Positions 34,901-42,690 of a stretch of 64,000 bases of DNA are shown piece by piece. Location of the stretch: NCBI GenBank assembly GCA_902785455.1, contig CACZYY010000005.1, positions 1-64,000 on the forward strand. Reading direction: 5' to 3'. Source of the DNA: an uncultured Spirochaetaceae bacterium. Lineage in GTDB: Bacteria; Spirochaetota; Spirochaetia; Treponematales; Treponemataceae. Both the position numbers and the translations under genes were made by a program. How positions within the stretch are numbered: the first letter of the stretch is position 1; each line of letters opens with the position of its first letter. The notes under the pieces were generated by a model. It was not told where the DNA came from. It saw only the letters and a program-made list of their open reading frames with translations, and did not search any database.

Positions 34901-35621
34901 GGTTGGCCGAAGTGACCGGAAGGCCTACGCATATCTTTTGTACCCGGAGAACAAGGTTCTGAGCGAAGTTGCCATGAAGCGTCTTCAGGTAATTTCTGAT
35001 TTTACCGAGCTTGGTTCAGGCTTTAAAATCGCCATGAAGGATATGGAAATCCGTGGAGCCGGAAATCTTTTGGGCCGGGACCAGAGCGGTGAAGTTTATT
35101 CGGTCGGTTTTGATTTGTATGTCAAACTTCTGAACGAGGCCGTAGAGCACTTGATGAACAGCGAAAATTATGAGGCACAGAACGAAGTTCTTATGGAGCT
35201 TGAATACACAGGCTTTATCCCGGATTCTTACATTCCGAACCTTCAGACCAAAATGGAAGTCTACAAGAAAATCGCAGGCGTTCAGTCAAAAGATGAGCTT
35301 GAAGGAATGTATCTTGAGCTTGAAGACCGTTTTGGCCCGATTCCGGACGAAGTTTACAGCCTTCTGAGCCTTGCGGAAGTGCGTGTAATTGCCAAAAAAC
35401 TCTTTATTTCTTCGATTAAAGAAAAGCAGGGAACATTGCAGATTGAGTTCAGCAAGGTGAGCGACATAAAAATAGACCGGGTTCTCAAGCTAATTAAAGA
35501 ATCTGCCGGCAAGGTCAAGCTGGACCCAACAAAGCCGAACATGATTCTTATGCAAGCCGGAAAAATCGGTCTCAAAGAAAAGAGTGAATTTATCCGCGAA
35601 AAACTGGAAGCATTGATTTAG
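31953..35621 (+). CDS. mfd: Transcription-repair coupling factor
   Basis: DNA translocase that removes stalled RNA polymerase and recruits UvrA. The 1222-residue length fits. Domains in order: UvrB-like N-terminal module (about 20-400), CarD-like RNA-polymerase-interaction domain with FVVHVNYGIGIFRGI (about 560), RecG-like helicase with Walker A CGDVGYGKTE (about 708) and DEEQRFG (about 810), a second helicase domain (RGRVGRSDRKAYAYLLYP), and the C-terminal TRCF/D7 domain. A short leader without an obvious ribosome site precedes the ATG. It converges with the solute-binding-protein gene. Confidence 0.96.
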   Translation: MKSLLTNYLLSVTNGWNDFLSDVKNLASGQYFPAEIEGVSLTSSNFLTAHYIDFVRSWILSSLQYNATGRYSQSQQVGGVSSLSASSLDFVVVVPTEKEALDLTQDFQTSFGASVEIFTLPWWGLVPYRASAVGSAVFGQRSGVLSRLAYQARSLNANTKPRVFIITQRSLQTPLPSPEYIRSLVFNLHKGLQNDPADLAEKLASLGYIRVPKVGVPGEFTLRGEVLDVFTPGEENPTRILFDFDEISSIKSFDVESQSTKEVRDNLLVYPMKEVVWNEELVGRLEKLFERFGSNVDSDDQTIFLALTEEAELAKKKLLEELRAGKESEGEELFYGALWGKKYTLFDYISPDTTVFFYDYDRLNNMQENFDREYAGMYRTARQNFPVLPPSEMFLPFDVVSKMHENRISFRTLHTETDEEENANEDVNFFKIECEPPKSFFGNINYLKEQLEDLQSEGWKIFVFADNENQSLRIKEILKNYIDKPSEGEYLERLNKNAKKGIPYYPLVVYPKAITAGFGISETKTLVIQENEIFGRRKHVPKSIRSAKSQAIDTFVELNEGDFVVHVNYGIGIFRGIQRVKAMGNERDYIKLEYADEEFAFVPIEQVNLVQRYIGNEGDNPRLDRIGSKSWENRKNKAKKAVEDLAEKLIALYSRRKASRGFPFPKDGEWQTAFEAAFPYEDTPDQFNVSKEIKADMEKPVPMDRLVCGDVGYGKTEIAMRAAFKAVMGGKQVAFLAPTTILAEQHYESCVERFANFPVTIAQLSRFVSPAEQKKIIAKVAAGEVDILVGTHRIIQKDVVFKDLGLMIIDEEQRFGVKDKEKLKTMKANIDSLAMSATPIPRTLHMSLLKIRDMSLLTTPPQTRKPIETIVDAYTEERVAKAIRQEVERGGQVFYLHNRVETLEDVRRKLQQIVPEMMIDVAHGQMSAEELDDIFRRFKMGGFHILIATTIIENGIDIPNVNTIIIDRADMYGVSQLYQLRGRVGRSDRKAYAYLLYPENKVLSEVAMKRLQVISDFTELGSGFKIAMKDMEIRGAGNLLGRDQSGEVYSVGFDLYVKLLNEAVEHLMNSENYEAQNEVLMELEYTGFIPDSYIPNLQTKMEVYKKIAGVQSKDELEGMYLELEDRFGPIPDEVYSLLSLAEVRVIAKKLFISSIKEKQGTLQIEFSKVSDIKIDRVLKLIKESAGKVKLDPTKPNMILMQAGKIGLKEKSEFIREKLEALI

Positions 35622-35631
35622 ACAAAAGTTT

Positions 35632-36414
35632 TTAGAACTTCAGGCCGTGTTTCACAAGCAATTTTTCTAATTCACCGCTTTTTATAAGATTTTTTATGAC
35701 TTCATTGACTTGCTTTGTTACAGCCGAGTTGTCTTTTTTGATTGCGACTGCATACATCATTTCATCGTAATGTTCTGGCAAAATTGTGACCGAATCATCG
35801 ATATAACCGTGTAAAATTGAATTGTCGATTGCAAAGGCATCGATTTCGCCGTGATTGAGAGCGTCTTTTAAGGTCTGATTTGATGGATAAGTGATGCAAT
35901 TGAGGAATACACCTCCTTTGATTGCGGCATTTTTGATTGTGGTTATTGTCATTGAGCCTTGTGTTACACCGACTCGTTTGTTTTCAAGATTTCTGAATGC
36001 AGTGATACCAGAGTTTTTTTTGACCATAAGGCCTACGGAATCCGTATAATAAATGTCCGAAAAATCGTAATTCTGTTTACGCTCTTCGGTGACTGTGAAT
36101 GTGGCAATAACCATATCAACCTTGTCCTGATTGAGAAAGGCACTGCGATTTTTTGCAGTTACTGGAACAAAAGCGATTTTTGATTCAGATCCGAGGATTT
36201 GCTTTGCGATAGCTTTTGCAATATCGATTTCTAGACCTTCATATTCTTTTGTGTTGGGATTGAGATAACCGAAGCCAGGAACATCTTCTTTCACACCAAC
36301 GGTGAGAACGCCTGCATGCTTGATTTTATCGATGCCGTTTTGTTTTGCCCAAAGCATACCTAAACTTGTTGTTAAAAATGCAACGGCAAGTAATGTTTTA
36401 ATTGAGGATTTCAT
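35632..36414 (-). CDS. Amino-acid-type ABC transporter substrate-binding protein
   Basis: Periplasmic substrate-binding protein (260 residues) of the SBP_bac_3 family. Signal peptide at residues 1-23; then LTVGVKEDVPGFGY, a GLEIDIAKAIAK motif, DMVIATFTVTEERKQNYDFS and the binding-cleft segment YYTDSVGLMVKK, all typical for polar or glutamine-type amino acids. The ATG at 36414 is preferred because GGAG sits 6 nt upstream, making the longer in-frame start unnecessary. No permease or ATPase gene is adjacent, so it is an orphan receptor here. The ligand cannot be assigned. Confidence 0.85.
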   Translation of the reverse strand: MKSSIKTLLAVAFLTTSLGMLWAKQNGIDKIKHAGVLTVGVKEDVPGFGYLNPNTKEYEGLEIDIAKAIAKQILGSESKIAFVPVTAKNRSAFLNQDKVDMVIATFTVTEERKQNYDFSDIYYTDSVGLMVKKNSGITAFRNLENKRVGVTQGSMTITTIKNAAIKGGVFLNCITYPSNQTLKDALNHGEIDAFAIDNSILHGYIDDSVTILPEHYDEMMYAVAIKKDNSAVTKQVNEVIKNLIKSGELEKLLVKHGLKF

Positions 36415-36481
36415 TATTGCTCCAAGTTTTTGAAATATATTTTTCATTTTAATCTATAAGTTTTTTTTAAGCAAATTCTTT

Positions 36482-36510
36482 TTGAGTTTTTTTGTTAGAT
36501 GTGCTATATT
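36482..36510 (+). promoter_or_regulatory. Promoter of dCMP deaminase (leaderless)
   Basis: TTGAGT and TATATT are separated by 17 nt. The -10 box ends 6 nt before the ATG at 36517, so the transcript should start at or next to the start codon. Confidence 0.6.
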
Positions 36511-36516
36511 TTTGCT

Positions 36517-37017
36517 ATGTCTGAAAATAAAGAAGAAAAATACGTCCGCCCCACCTGGGACGAATATTTTATGGAAGTTGCCCGCACAGTAGCAAAAAGA
36601 GCGACTTGTGACCGTGGCCGAAGCGGATGCGTGATTGCCCGTGACAATCAGATTTTGGTTACTGGTTATGTCGGAAGTCCTGCTGGTTTGCCTCATTGTG
36701 ACGAAGTAGGTCACTTGATGAAGAAAATGCTTCATTCAGACGGCACAATCAGCCAGCATTGTGTGCGCACAGTCCATGCCGAGCAGAATGCAATCTGTCA
36801 GGCTGCAAAAAGGGGAATTTCAATCGACGGTGCTACGGTCTACTGCAAAATGACTCCTTGCCGCACTTGTGCCATGCTAATAATCAACTGCGGAATCAAG
36901 CGGGTAGTCTGCGAAAAGCACTACCACGATGAAGCTGACAGCCTTGAAATGTTCAAAGAAGTAGGAATAAAAATCGAACACCTCGAAGACGAAGTGCAGA
37001 AATACAGCGATATGTAA
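36517..37017 (+). CDS. dCMP deaminase (ComEB type)
   Basis: Zinc-dependent deaminase converting dCMP to dUMP for thymidylate synthesis, 166 residues. Catalytic zinc motifs are HAEQNAI (about residue 88-94) and PCRTCAM (about 113-119); a further Cys/His cluster (HCDEVGH, HC) is typical of the family. The ATG at 36517 is used instead of one six codons earlier that lies within the promoter. No ribosome site is visible, in line with a leaderless message. It is followed by a family B repeat and the convergent thrC. Confidence 0.9.
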   Translation: MSENKEEKYVRPTWDEYFMEVARTVAKRATCDRGRSGCVIARDNQILVTGYVGSPAGLPHCDEVGHLMKKMLHSDGTISQHCVRTVHAEQNAICQAAKRGISIDGATVYCKMTPCRTCAMLIINCGIKRVVCEKHYHDEADSLEMFKEVGIKIEHLEDEVQKYSDM

Positions 37018-37022
37018 AAATA

Positions 37023-37106
37023 AACCACAGATGTCCTTGATGCTCCGCATCTAGGATTACACAGATTATATTTTTTTAATCTGTGACATCTGTGTAATCT
37101 GTGGTT
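37023..37106. repeat. Palindromic intergenic repeat family B, copy 2
   Basis: AACCACAGATG at the left and CATCTGTGTAATCTGTGGTT at the right are inverted repeats. A 22-nt block (37031-37052) interrupts the left arm. It sits between the stop codons of the convergent dCMP deaminase and thrC genes and could act as a bidirectional terminator. Confidence 0.85.
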
Positions 37107-37110
37107 AAAA

Positions 37111-38523
37111 CTATAGATTAGCCAAGAGCCATGCTTTGAACTGCTCGTAGTTGTTTTCCATTGGGATTGCTTTGTCTTCGAGCTTCATTACTTTTTCGAG
37201 GCGGTCTGGGATGATTGGAGAAGCCCCAGTTGCTTTTTGTACTGTTGCACCGAATTTTGCAGGATGAGCTGTCTCCAAAATGATACCGACTGCTTCTTTG
37301 TTGATAACTTTGTCTGCCCAAGAAGGGAGATTTGGTGTAAGGCCAGGCTTTGTGAAGTCGTTCTTTGTGCCGTTCTTGAGAGCTTCCATGCCACCTTTGC
37401 GAATGTCGCTCCAAGCCTTCCAGCCGACTGCACCGTGTGGATCAATTGTATAGCCTGTTTTTTCGTAACAATTTTTGATTGAATCGATGATTCCGTCATT
37501 ATCAAGCCAGTATGATGCGAAGAGTGAGCGAACCTGCTCCAAAGAATACATTGCCTGAATGCGCTCGTAGTTTGAAGGAGCACCGACGTCCATTGCATTT
37601 GCATAAGTCTCTACAGACGGGCGTGCGTTGTAGTCGCCAGTTGCAATCCAGTCTGGAATTGTGCGGTTTGAGTTTGTTGCGGCTACAAAACCTGTGATTG
37701 GTGCACCCATTTCGCGGGCAATCAAGCCAGATGTGAGGTTGCCGAAGTTTCCGCTCGGAACAACACAGATGATAGCCGGATTTTCGATTTTATTGTCACC
37801 CCAGCTGCGTGCGCGAACTGCGAGGCTAGAGTACATATAATAGAAGCTCTGTGGCAAAAGACGAGAGATGTTGATTGAGTTTGCAGAAGAGAGTCGGAGT
37901 CGAGCGCGCAATTCGTTGTCTGTGAAAGCTGTTTTTACGAGTTTCTGGCAGTCATCGAAAGTGCCTTTTACTTTGAGAGCACGTACGTTTCCATCGAATG
38001 TTGAGAGCTGTTTTTCCTGCAAAGGTGAGATTTTTCCTTCCGGATACAGGATTGTTACGTCAAGACCTGGAACATTGTGGAAGGCTGATCCTACAGCACT
38101 TCCTGTGTCACCAGATGTCGCAACGAGGATGTGAAGAGGTGTTGATTCGTTTCGGTTGAAATAAGACATTACGCGAGCCATGAAACGTGCACCAAAATCT
38201 TTGAAAGCACAGGTCGGACCATGAAAAAGCTCAAGAACATAAGAAACTTTGTCCACCGGGACAACAGGTGCTGTGAACGGATAAGCATCCTGAATGATAG
38301 CCTGCAAGTCCTTGTCCGGGATTTCGCCAGCAACGTACGGCTTTGCCATTTCAAAAGCAATGTCTCGGAAAGATGGTTCCGGAGTTTTGTTGATGAAGCT
38401 TGAAGGCAATTTTGGGAACTCAACAGGGATGTACAATCCGCCTGTCTTCTCATTCATGCCGCTCATTACGGCTGTTTTCAAGTCAGTTTTTACTGATTTG
38501 TCGCGTGTGTCTGTGTAAATCAT
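37111..38523 (-). CDS. thrC: Threonine synthase
   Basis: PLP enzyme converting O-phosphohomoserine to threonine, 470 residues. The PLP lysine lies in GPTCAFKDFGARF (about residue 107-114); the phosphate loop is SGDTGSAVGSAF (about 138-149). The length and the N-terminal domain (MSGMNEKTGGLYIPVEFP) fit the larger thrC class. It lies 9 nt downstream of a lipoprotein gene on the same strand. No homoserine kinase or dehydrogenase is adjacent. Confidence 0.94.
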   Translation of the reverse strand: MIYTDTRDKSVKTDLKTAVMSGMNEKTGGLYIPVEFPKLPSSFINKTPEPSFRDIAFEMAKPYVAGEIPDKDLQAIIQDAYPFTAPVVPVDKVSYVLELFHGPTCAFKDFGARFMARVMSYFNRNESTPLHILVATSGDTGSAVGSAFHNVPGLDVTILYPEGKISPLQEKQLSTFDGNVRALKVKGTFDDCQKLVKTAFTDNELRARLRLSSANSINISRLLPQSFYYMYSSLAVRARSWGDNKIENPAIICVVPSGNFGNLTSGLIAREMGAPITGFVAATNSNRTIPDWIATGDYNARPSVETYANAMDVGAPSNYERIQAMYSLEQVRSLFASYWLDNDGIIDSIKNCYEKTGYTIDPHGAVGWKAWSDIRKGGMEALKNGTKNDFTKPGLTPNLPSWADKVINKEAVGIILETAHPAKFGATVQKATGASPIIPDRLEKVMKLEDKAIPMENNYEQFKAWLLANL

Positions 38524-38532
38524 TTTCTTCCT

Positions 38533-39495
38533 CTATAATCCGTATTTGATTTCGTTTGCAATTTCATCTGCGAGTTGCTTACGTGCGTTTGCAAGTGCAG
38601 TCCAGTCATTTTTATCAGTGACCGAGATTGTTTTTTCGATGGCAAGCGTGATTTCACCGGTTTTTGAGTCCATTGCTTTGACAGAACCTGTGAGATTGTA
38701 TGTAGTGCCGTCATCGTTTTTTTCACTTGAGTCAATTTTGACCGTGCCGAAAACTATAAAACTTGGAGCAATTGATTTTGCACGGGCGAAAACTTTTTCT
38801 GTATTCTCCTGAATTACGGCATCAGAAACATCCTGTGGTGCGTTTCCGATTCTTGTGAAACCGAGTTTCATTAAAGTCATGAGAAGGTTTGAAGAAGATA
38901 CAGGATTTGAAATGATTGCCTTGCCGTTCTGATTAAAATCAACGATAGCGAGTGTTCCGCCTGCTGATTTGAGGTTTGTCTGAACTTTGTAAGGTGCTTT
39001 AATTGTGTGTTCCGCGGCGATTTTTGCAATTTCTGCATCATTCATGTCGCCTTTTGGGAAGAAGGAAACTTCGGAATTGAATGAAAAAAGAGGAACATCA
39101 GGCAAGAATGAAGCTTTTCCCTCGGAATCAGTCGTGATTACAGTCTCAGCGAATTCAATCTGGCCGTCTTTTCGTGAAGAAGGATAAATTACTGAAATTT
39201 CAAAAGATTCTGCAGGTGAGCCGTCTGTTTTTTTGACTTCGATAACATAAGGCTCCGTGAAGATTTTACCTTTTGTAGTCTGCTTGGGTGAAGAAACAAG
39301 GCTGAATTGGAATTCCTCGACTTTTTGGGCGTAATGCTCTGCAGGACTAGGAATTACTGCGACTTCTGCGGAACTTGGCAGTTCTTCGTTTATAATTTGT
39401 GAATCGTTTTCTGCAGGTTTGGGGGTTGATGTGCAAGAGAAAGCAAGCGTTGTCGCAAGAGTAATGAAAATTCCCTTGTGAACAATTGATTTCAT
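38533..39495 (-). CDS. Putative lipoprotein
   Basis: A 320-residue protein with an N-terminal signal and lipobox LAFSC (Cys about residue 21). An acidic, Pro-containing linker follows, then a beta-rich middle region (about 75-165) and a C-terminal domain (about 180-320) with VSDAVIQENTEKVFARAKSI and TLAIEKTISVTDK, resembling outer-membrane assembly lipoproteins of the CsgG or LPP20 type in pattern only. Function unknown. It lies directly upstream of thrC (9 nt) and is divergent from alr. Confidence 0.7.
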   Translation of the reverse strand: MKSIVHKGIFITLATTLAFSCTSTPKPAENDSQIINEELPSSAEVAVIPSPAEHYAQKVEEFQFSLVSSPKQTTKGKIFTEPYVIEVKKTDGSPAESFEISVIYPSSRKDGQIEFAETVITTDSEGKASFLPDVPLFSFNSEVSFFPKGDMNDAEIAKIAAEHTIKAPYKVQTNLKSAGGTLAIVDFNQNGKAIISNPVSSSNLLMTLMKLGFTRIGNAPQDVSDAVIQENTEKVFARAKSIAPSFIVFGTVKIDSSEKNDDGTTYNLTGSVKAMDSKTGEITLAIEKTISVTDKNDWTALANARKQLADEIANEIKYGL

Positions 39496-39621
39496 AAAAC
39501 ATCTCCTATAAGGACACTAAAATTGATTTTGGTCCAGAACTTTTTTGTTTCTCTATAAAGTATTTTTATTAACAAATAATTATATAGAAAACTCAAATAT
39601 TTCACAAGATAAAAATCTTAG

Positions 39622-39650
39622 TTGCACAAAAAATCTTGCTTCTATAGAAT
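39622..39650 (+). promoter_or_regulatory. Promoter of alr (leaderless)
   Basis: TTGCAC, 17-nt spacer, TAGAAT. The -10 box ends 7 nt before the ATG at 39658, placing the transcription start at the start codon. Confidence 0.65.
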
Positions 39651-39657
39651 ATATTTC

Positions 39658-40830
39658 ATGAGACCTACAATTGCTAAAATCTACATGGAAAATTTTCGGC
39701 ATAATCTTAAAGTTATCCGCTCAAAAATAAATCCTTCATCAAAAATGTGCGTTGCGATTAAGGCCGACGCTTATGGTCATGGAGCAGTGGAGTGTGCAAA
39801 AGCTGCGATTGAGTGCGGAACGGACTATTTTGCCGTGGCTGCCATCAGCGAAGGAATCCAGCTTCGTGAGGCCGGTATTACTTGTCCGATTCTTGTCCTG
39901 AGCCTTTGTTCTCCAGATGAAATGGACGATTTGGTTCAGAATGATTTGACTCCGCTTGCCTTTGACGAGGAATATATCACGGGAATCGCGGTTTCCTGCC
40001 TAAGGCTGGGCAAAAAGAATTTCCCGGTTCATCTTGCTGTGGACACTGGAATGGGGCGGATTGGCTGCCTGCCAGAAGAAGCTCCGTTTTTTGCCAGGAT
40101 GATTGAGGACACAAAGGTTCTGAAACTTGGCGGAATGTGCACTCATTTTTCTGTCGGAGATTCACTTGATGCTGACGACATCGAATACACAAAAAAACAG
40201 TTCGAGCGTTTCTGCTTTGCGTGCGAGCAGGTAAAAAAACTTGGAATTAATCCCGGAATCCGTCATTGCGCAAATTCACCTCTCACGCTCAATAATCCCG
40301 AAATGCACCTCGATATGTGCCGTCCCGGAATCATCTGCTACGGTTATTATCCTGGTGATTTGACAAAAGAATATTTTGAAAAAAAAGGTGAGGATATTGA
40401 ACTCAAACCTGTGATGGCTCTTGTCTCAAAAGTTGTCTCAATCAGAAAATTCGGCGTAGGACATTCAGTTTCTTATGGACGTACCTGGACAAGTTCGCGT
40501 GAGACCGACATCGGAGTTCTTCCGATTGGATATGACGACGGTCTTTTCCGAAGGTTCAATCAGACGAATGAGGGCAGGGAAGGCGGCGGTCTAAAAGTTG
40601 CGATTGGCGGAAAGCCGTATCCTGTCCGAGGCCGGATCTGCATGGATCAGTGCATGATTGATTTGGGAAAAGAAAGCGAAGTCAAACGTTGGGATGAGGC
40701 CGTGATTTTCGGACCTGCTGAAAGCGGGGCTTTGCAGAGTGCCGAGGAAATCGCCCGGGCGACAAACACGATTTCCTACGAGATTACCTGCGGAATCTCA
40801 AAAAGAGTCCCTAGAGTGTACATTGGGTAA
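39658..40830 (+). CDS. alr: Alanine racemase
   Basis: PLP enzyme that makes D-alanine for peptidoglycan, 390 residues. The PLP lysine lies in VAIKADAYGHGA (about residue 35); the catalytic tyrosine of the C-terminal domain is in HSVSYGRTW; RICMDQCMIDL is also conserved. The ATG at 39658 is chosen because an upstream in-frame TTG coincides with the -35 box. No ribosome site is present. It converges with folC across a repeat. Confidence 0.94.
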   Translation: MRPTIAKIYMENFRHNLKVIRSKINPSSKMCVAIKADAYGHGAVECAKAAIECGTDYFAVAAISEGIQLREAGITCPILVLSLCSPDEMDDLVQNDLTPLAFDEEYITGIAVSCLRLGKKNFPVHLAVDTGMGRIGCLPEEAPFFARMIEDTKVLKLGGMCTHFSVGDSLDADDIEYTKKQFERFCFACEQVKKLGINPGIRHCANSPLTLNNPEMHLDMCRPGIICYGYYPGDLTKEYFEKKGEDIELKPVMALVSKVVSIRKFGVGHSVSYGRTWTSSRETDIGVLPIGYDDGLFRRFNQTNEGREGGGLKVAIGGKPYPVRGRICMDQCMIDLGKESEVKRWDEAVIFGPAESGALQSAEEIARATNTISYEITCGISKRVPRVYIG

Positions 40831-40835
40831 AGCTT

Positions 40836-40925
40836 GCCACACGGATTAGATTTTCCTACGGAAAATCAAGGGAAAGATAGGATTTTTTATAGTGAAATTG
40901 CGTAGCAATTTCGAATCTGTGTGGC
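40836..40925. repeat. Palindromic intergenic element between alr and folC
   Basis: The outer arms GCCACACGGATTAGA and GAATCTGTGTGGC are imperfect inverted repeats related to family B, enclosing two smaller hairpins (GATTTTCC/GGAAAATC; GAAATTGC/GCAATTTC). It lies between convergent genes and could terminate both. Confidence 0.7.
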
Positions 40926-40932
40926 TGCCTTA

Positions 40933-42444
40933 TTACCTTAGGAATTTCTTTACTTCAGCAATCAGGTAGAATGAACCTGTCACAAGCAAAATCGATTTAT
41001 GAGCGTTCGCATGTTCGAACGCTTTTTTTATCTGCGTTTCAAAATCTTCGTTGAGGTCGTAAGGAATTTCTGCCTTGTCAAAAGCGTCTGCGAGTCTTTC
41101 CAAATCTGATTGTTTTACGTTTCCGGGTTTTGTCAAAAATACCGACTCAAACTGATTTTTAAAAAGCGGGGCAATGTCCTTCGCATCTTTGTCTGCGGCA
41201 CAAGCGAAAAGGAGCGTTCTTGCCACTGTGATATTTTGTGAACGACCGTCAGTTTTTTTTGAAAATTGATTTTCAGATTCCTTACGACCGTCAGTTTTTC
41301 CGAAAACCAGGCTAAGTGTTTCCATAGTGAATCGGACGCTGTTGACTGTGTGCGCTCCGTCCATCACGAGGAAGGGAATGTTTTCAAAGCCTTTCGGATT
41401 CTGAACGATTTCAAAACGGGCGGGAAGCTTGGCTTTTGCCAGACCTCGCTCGATTGCATCCTCACTAATGTTCGGCAGGGCTATTTTTACAGCAAGGGCT
41501 GCAAGCGCGGCATTCTCTGCCTGGAAGTGACCAATCAATAGAGTACCTGTTTGTATAGGTTTTTTGAAGATATTTGAAGAAAAACTAACATTCATTAGTG
41601 AAATGTTTTTATTTTTTTGTGAGATTGTATGATTTTTTATACCATCTTCTTTAAAATTTTGACTACCGATAGTTATATTAGTGTTATTTTTTATACACTT
41701 TGATATGTTTTTTATCTCGAAACTTAGATTCTGAATTGCATCTTCCACGAAAATTGCCCTGGCATGCTTTTCAGACGCTATTTTTTCAAAAACTTTACGA
41801 ACTTCCGGTCGTTGGCGGGCAATTACGACGGGCGTGTTTTTCTTTATGATTCCGCCTTTTTCAAACGCAATTTTTTCAAGCGTATCTCCTAAAAACTCCG
41901 TGTGCTCCAGTTCAATCGGCGTGATAACCGAAACCTTTGGGTTGACGACATTCGTTGAGTCGAGCCGTCCGCCAAGGCCCACTTCAAAAACGGACCAGTC
42001 TACTTTTGCCTGTCGGAAAACCAAGAATGAAAAAAGCGTGACAAGCTCGAACCAGGTTATAGGGCGCTGCCCCGGAAGCTCCTCGGTCGGAATCGACTTG
42101 ACTCCGCTCATGATTTCTTCGACGGCGCGGTTGTAAGCTTCTTCCTCAAAGGGGCCGTTTGGGCTTGAGACCCGCTCGATAAAATCAAGGATATGAGGGG
42201 AAGTGTAAAGGCCTGTTTTGTAGCCGGCCTCGTCGAGGATTGATGCGATGAAGGTTGAGACAGAGCCTTTTCCTTTGCTGCCCGCGACATGGAAGCAGGG
42301 GGCGAAATCCTGTGGCTGACCGAATTTCTCGCAGAAGAAGCGCATTGTGTCCAGCCAGAAAATGTTCTTTTTTGGGGTTTTCTCGAAGTTGAGGTATGAA
42401 TCTATCCAGTTTTCTAATTTTTCGATTGAAGCAAGTTTTTTCAT
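40933..42444 (-). CDS. folC: Folylpolyglutamate synthase / dihydrofolate synthase
   Basis: Adds glutamate to folates (and to dihydropteroate if bifunctional). P-loop HVAGSKGKGSVS (about residue 52-63), FEVGLGGRLDSTN and TPIELEHTEFLGDT are clear, as is the C-terminal domain (VMDGAHTVNSVRF). At 503 residues it is about 70-80 longer than typical FolC, because of two insertions: an Asn/Lys/Ile-rich AT-rich stretch at about 240-300, and a segment at about 385-405 flanked by two KTDGR copies. The reading frame is intact. It converges with alr. Confidence 0.9.
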   Translation of the reverse strand: MKKLASIEKLENWIDSYLNFEKTPKKNIFWLDTMRFFCEKFGQPQDFAPCFHVAGSKGKGSVSTFIASILDEAGYKTGLYTSPHILDFIERVSSPNGPFEEEAYNRAVEEIMSGVKSIPTEELPGQRPITWFELVTLFSFLVFRQAKVDWSVFEVGLGGRLDSTNVVNPKVSVITPIELEHTEFLGDTLEKIAFEKGGIIKKNTPVVIARQRPEVRKVFEKIASEKHARAIFVEDAIQNLSFEIKNISKCIKNNTNITIGSQNFKEDGIKNHTISQKNKNISLMNVSFSSNIFKKPIQTGTLLIGHFQAENAALAALAVKIALPNISEDAIERGLAKAKLPARFEIVQNPKGFENIPFLVMDGAHTVNSVRFTMETLSLVFGKTDGRKESENQFSKKTDGRSQNITVARTLLFACAADKDAKDIAPLFKNQFESVFLTKPGNVKQSDLERLADAFDKAEIPYDLNEDFETQIKKAFEHANAHKSILLVTGSFYLIAEVKKFLR

Positions 42445-42506
42445 GACTGGAAATTATAATGAGAAGTTTTTTTTTAAGCGAGTGAATTTTTGTTTTAAAA
42501 GAAAAT

Positions 42507-42608
42507 GCCGCGCGGGATAGTAGCGGCGACGAAGCCGTTCACGGTGGTTGAGCGGAGTCGAAACCGCCGTGAATGAAGCGAACAGCGGAACCGCGGATAG
42601 CCCGTAGC
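42507..42608. repeat. GC-rich palindromic intergenic element
   Basis: A stretch of much higher GC than its surroundings, beginning near GCCGCGCGGGATAG and ending near CGCGGATAGCCCG. The core TTCACGGTGGTT/AAACCGCCGTGAA is an inverted repeat around 11 nt. No convincing gene covers it. It lies between the divergent folC and trpS and is distinct from repeat families A and B. Confidence 0.65.
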
Positions 42609-42690
42609 AAGTTGATTCGCGCCATAAAATTCTTATAGATAAAAGCACCCGATTCTGATATAATTTCGGAAGTTTTTAAAAGAGGAATTT

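Noticed and set aside
36415-36516. A riboswitch between the solute-binding protein and dCMP deaminase
   Set aside because: The gap is short, AT-rich and used by promoters; no aptamer pattern was seen.
42454-42648. A 64-codon minus strand ORF over the GC-rich element
   Set aside because: It overlaps a palindromic element, lacks a ribosome site, and its composition follows the repeat.
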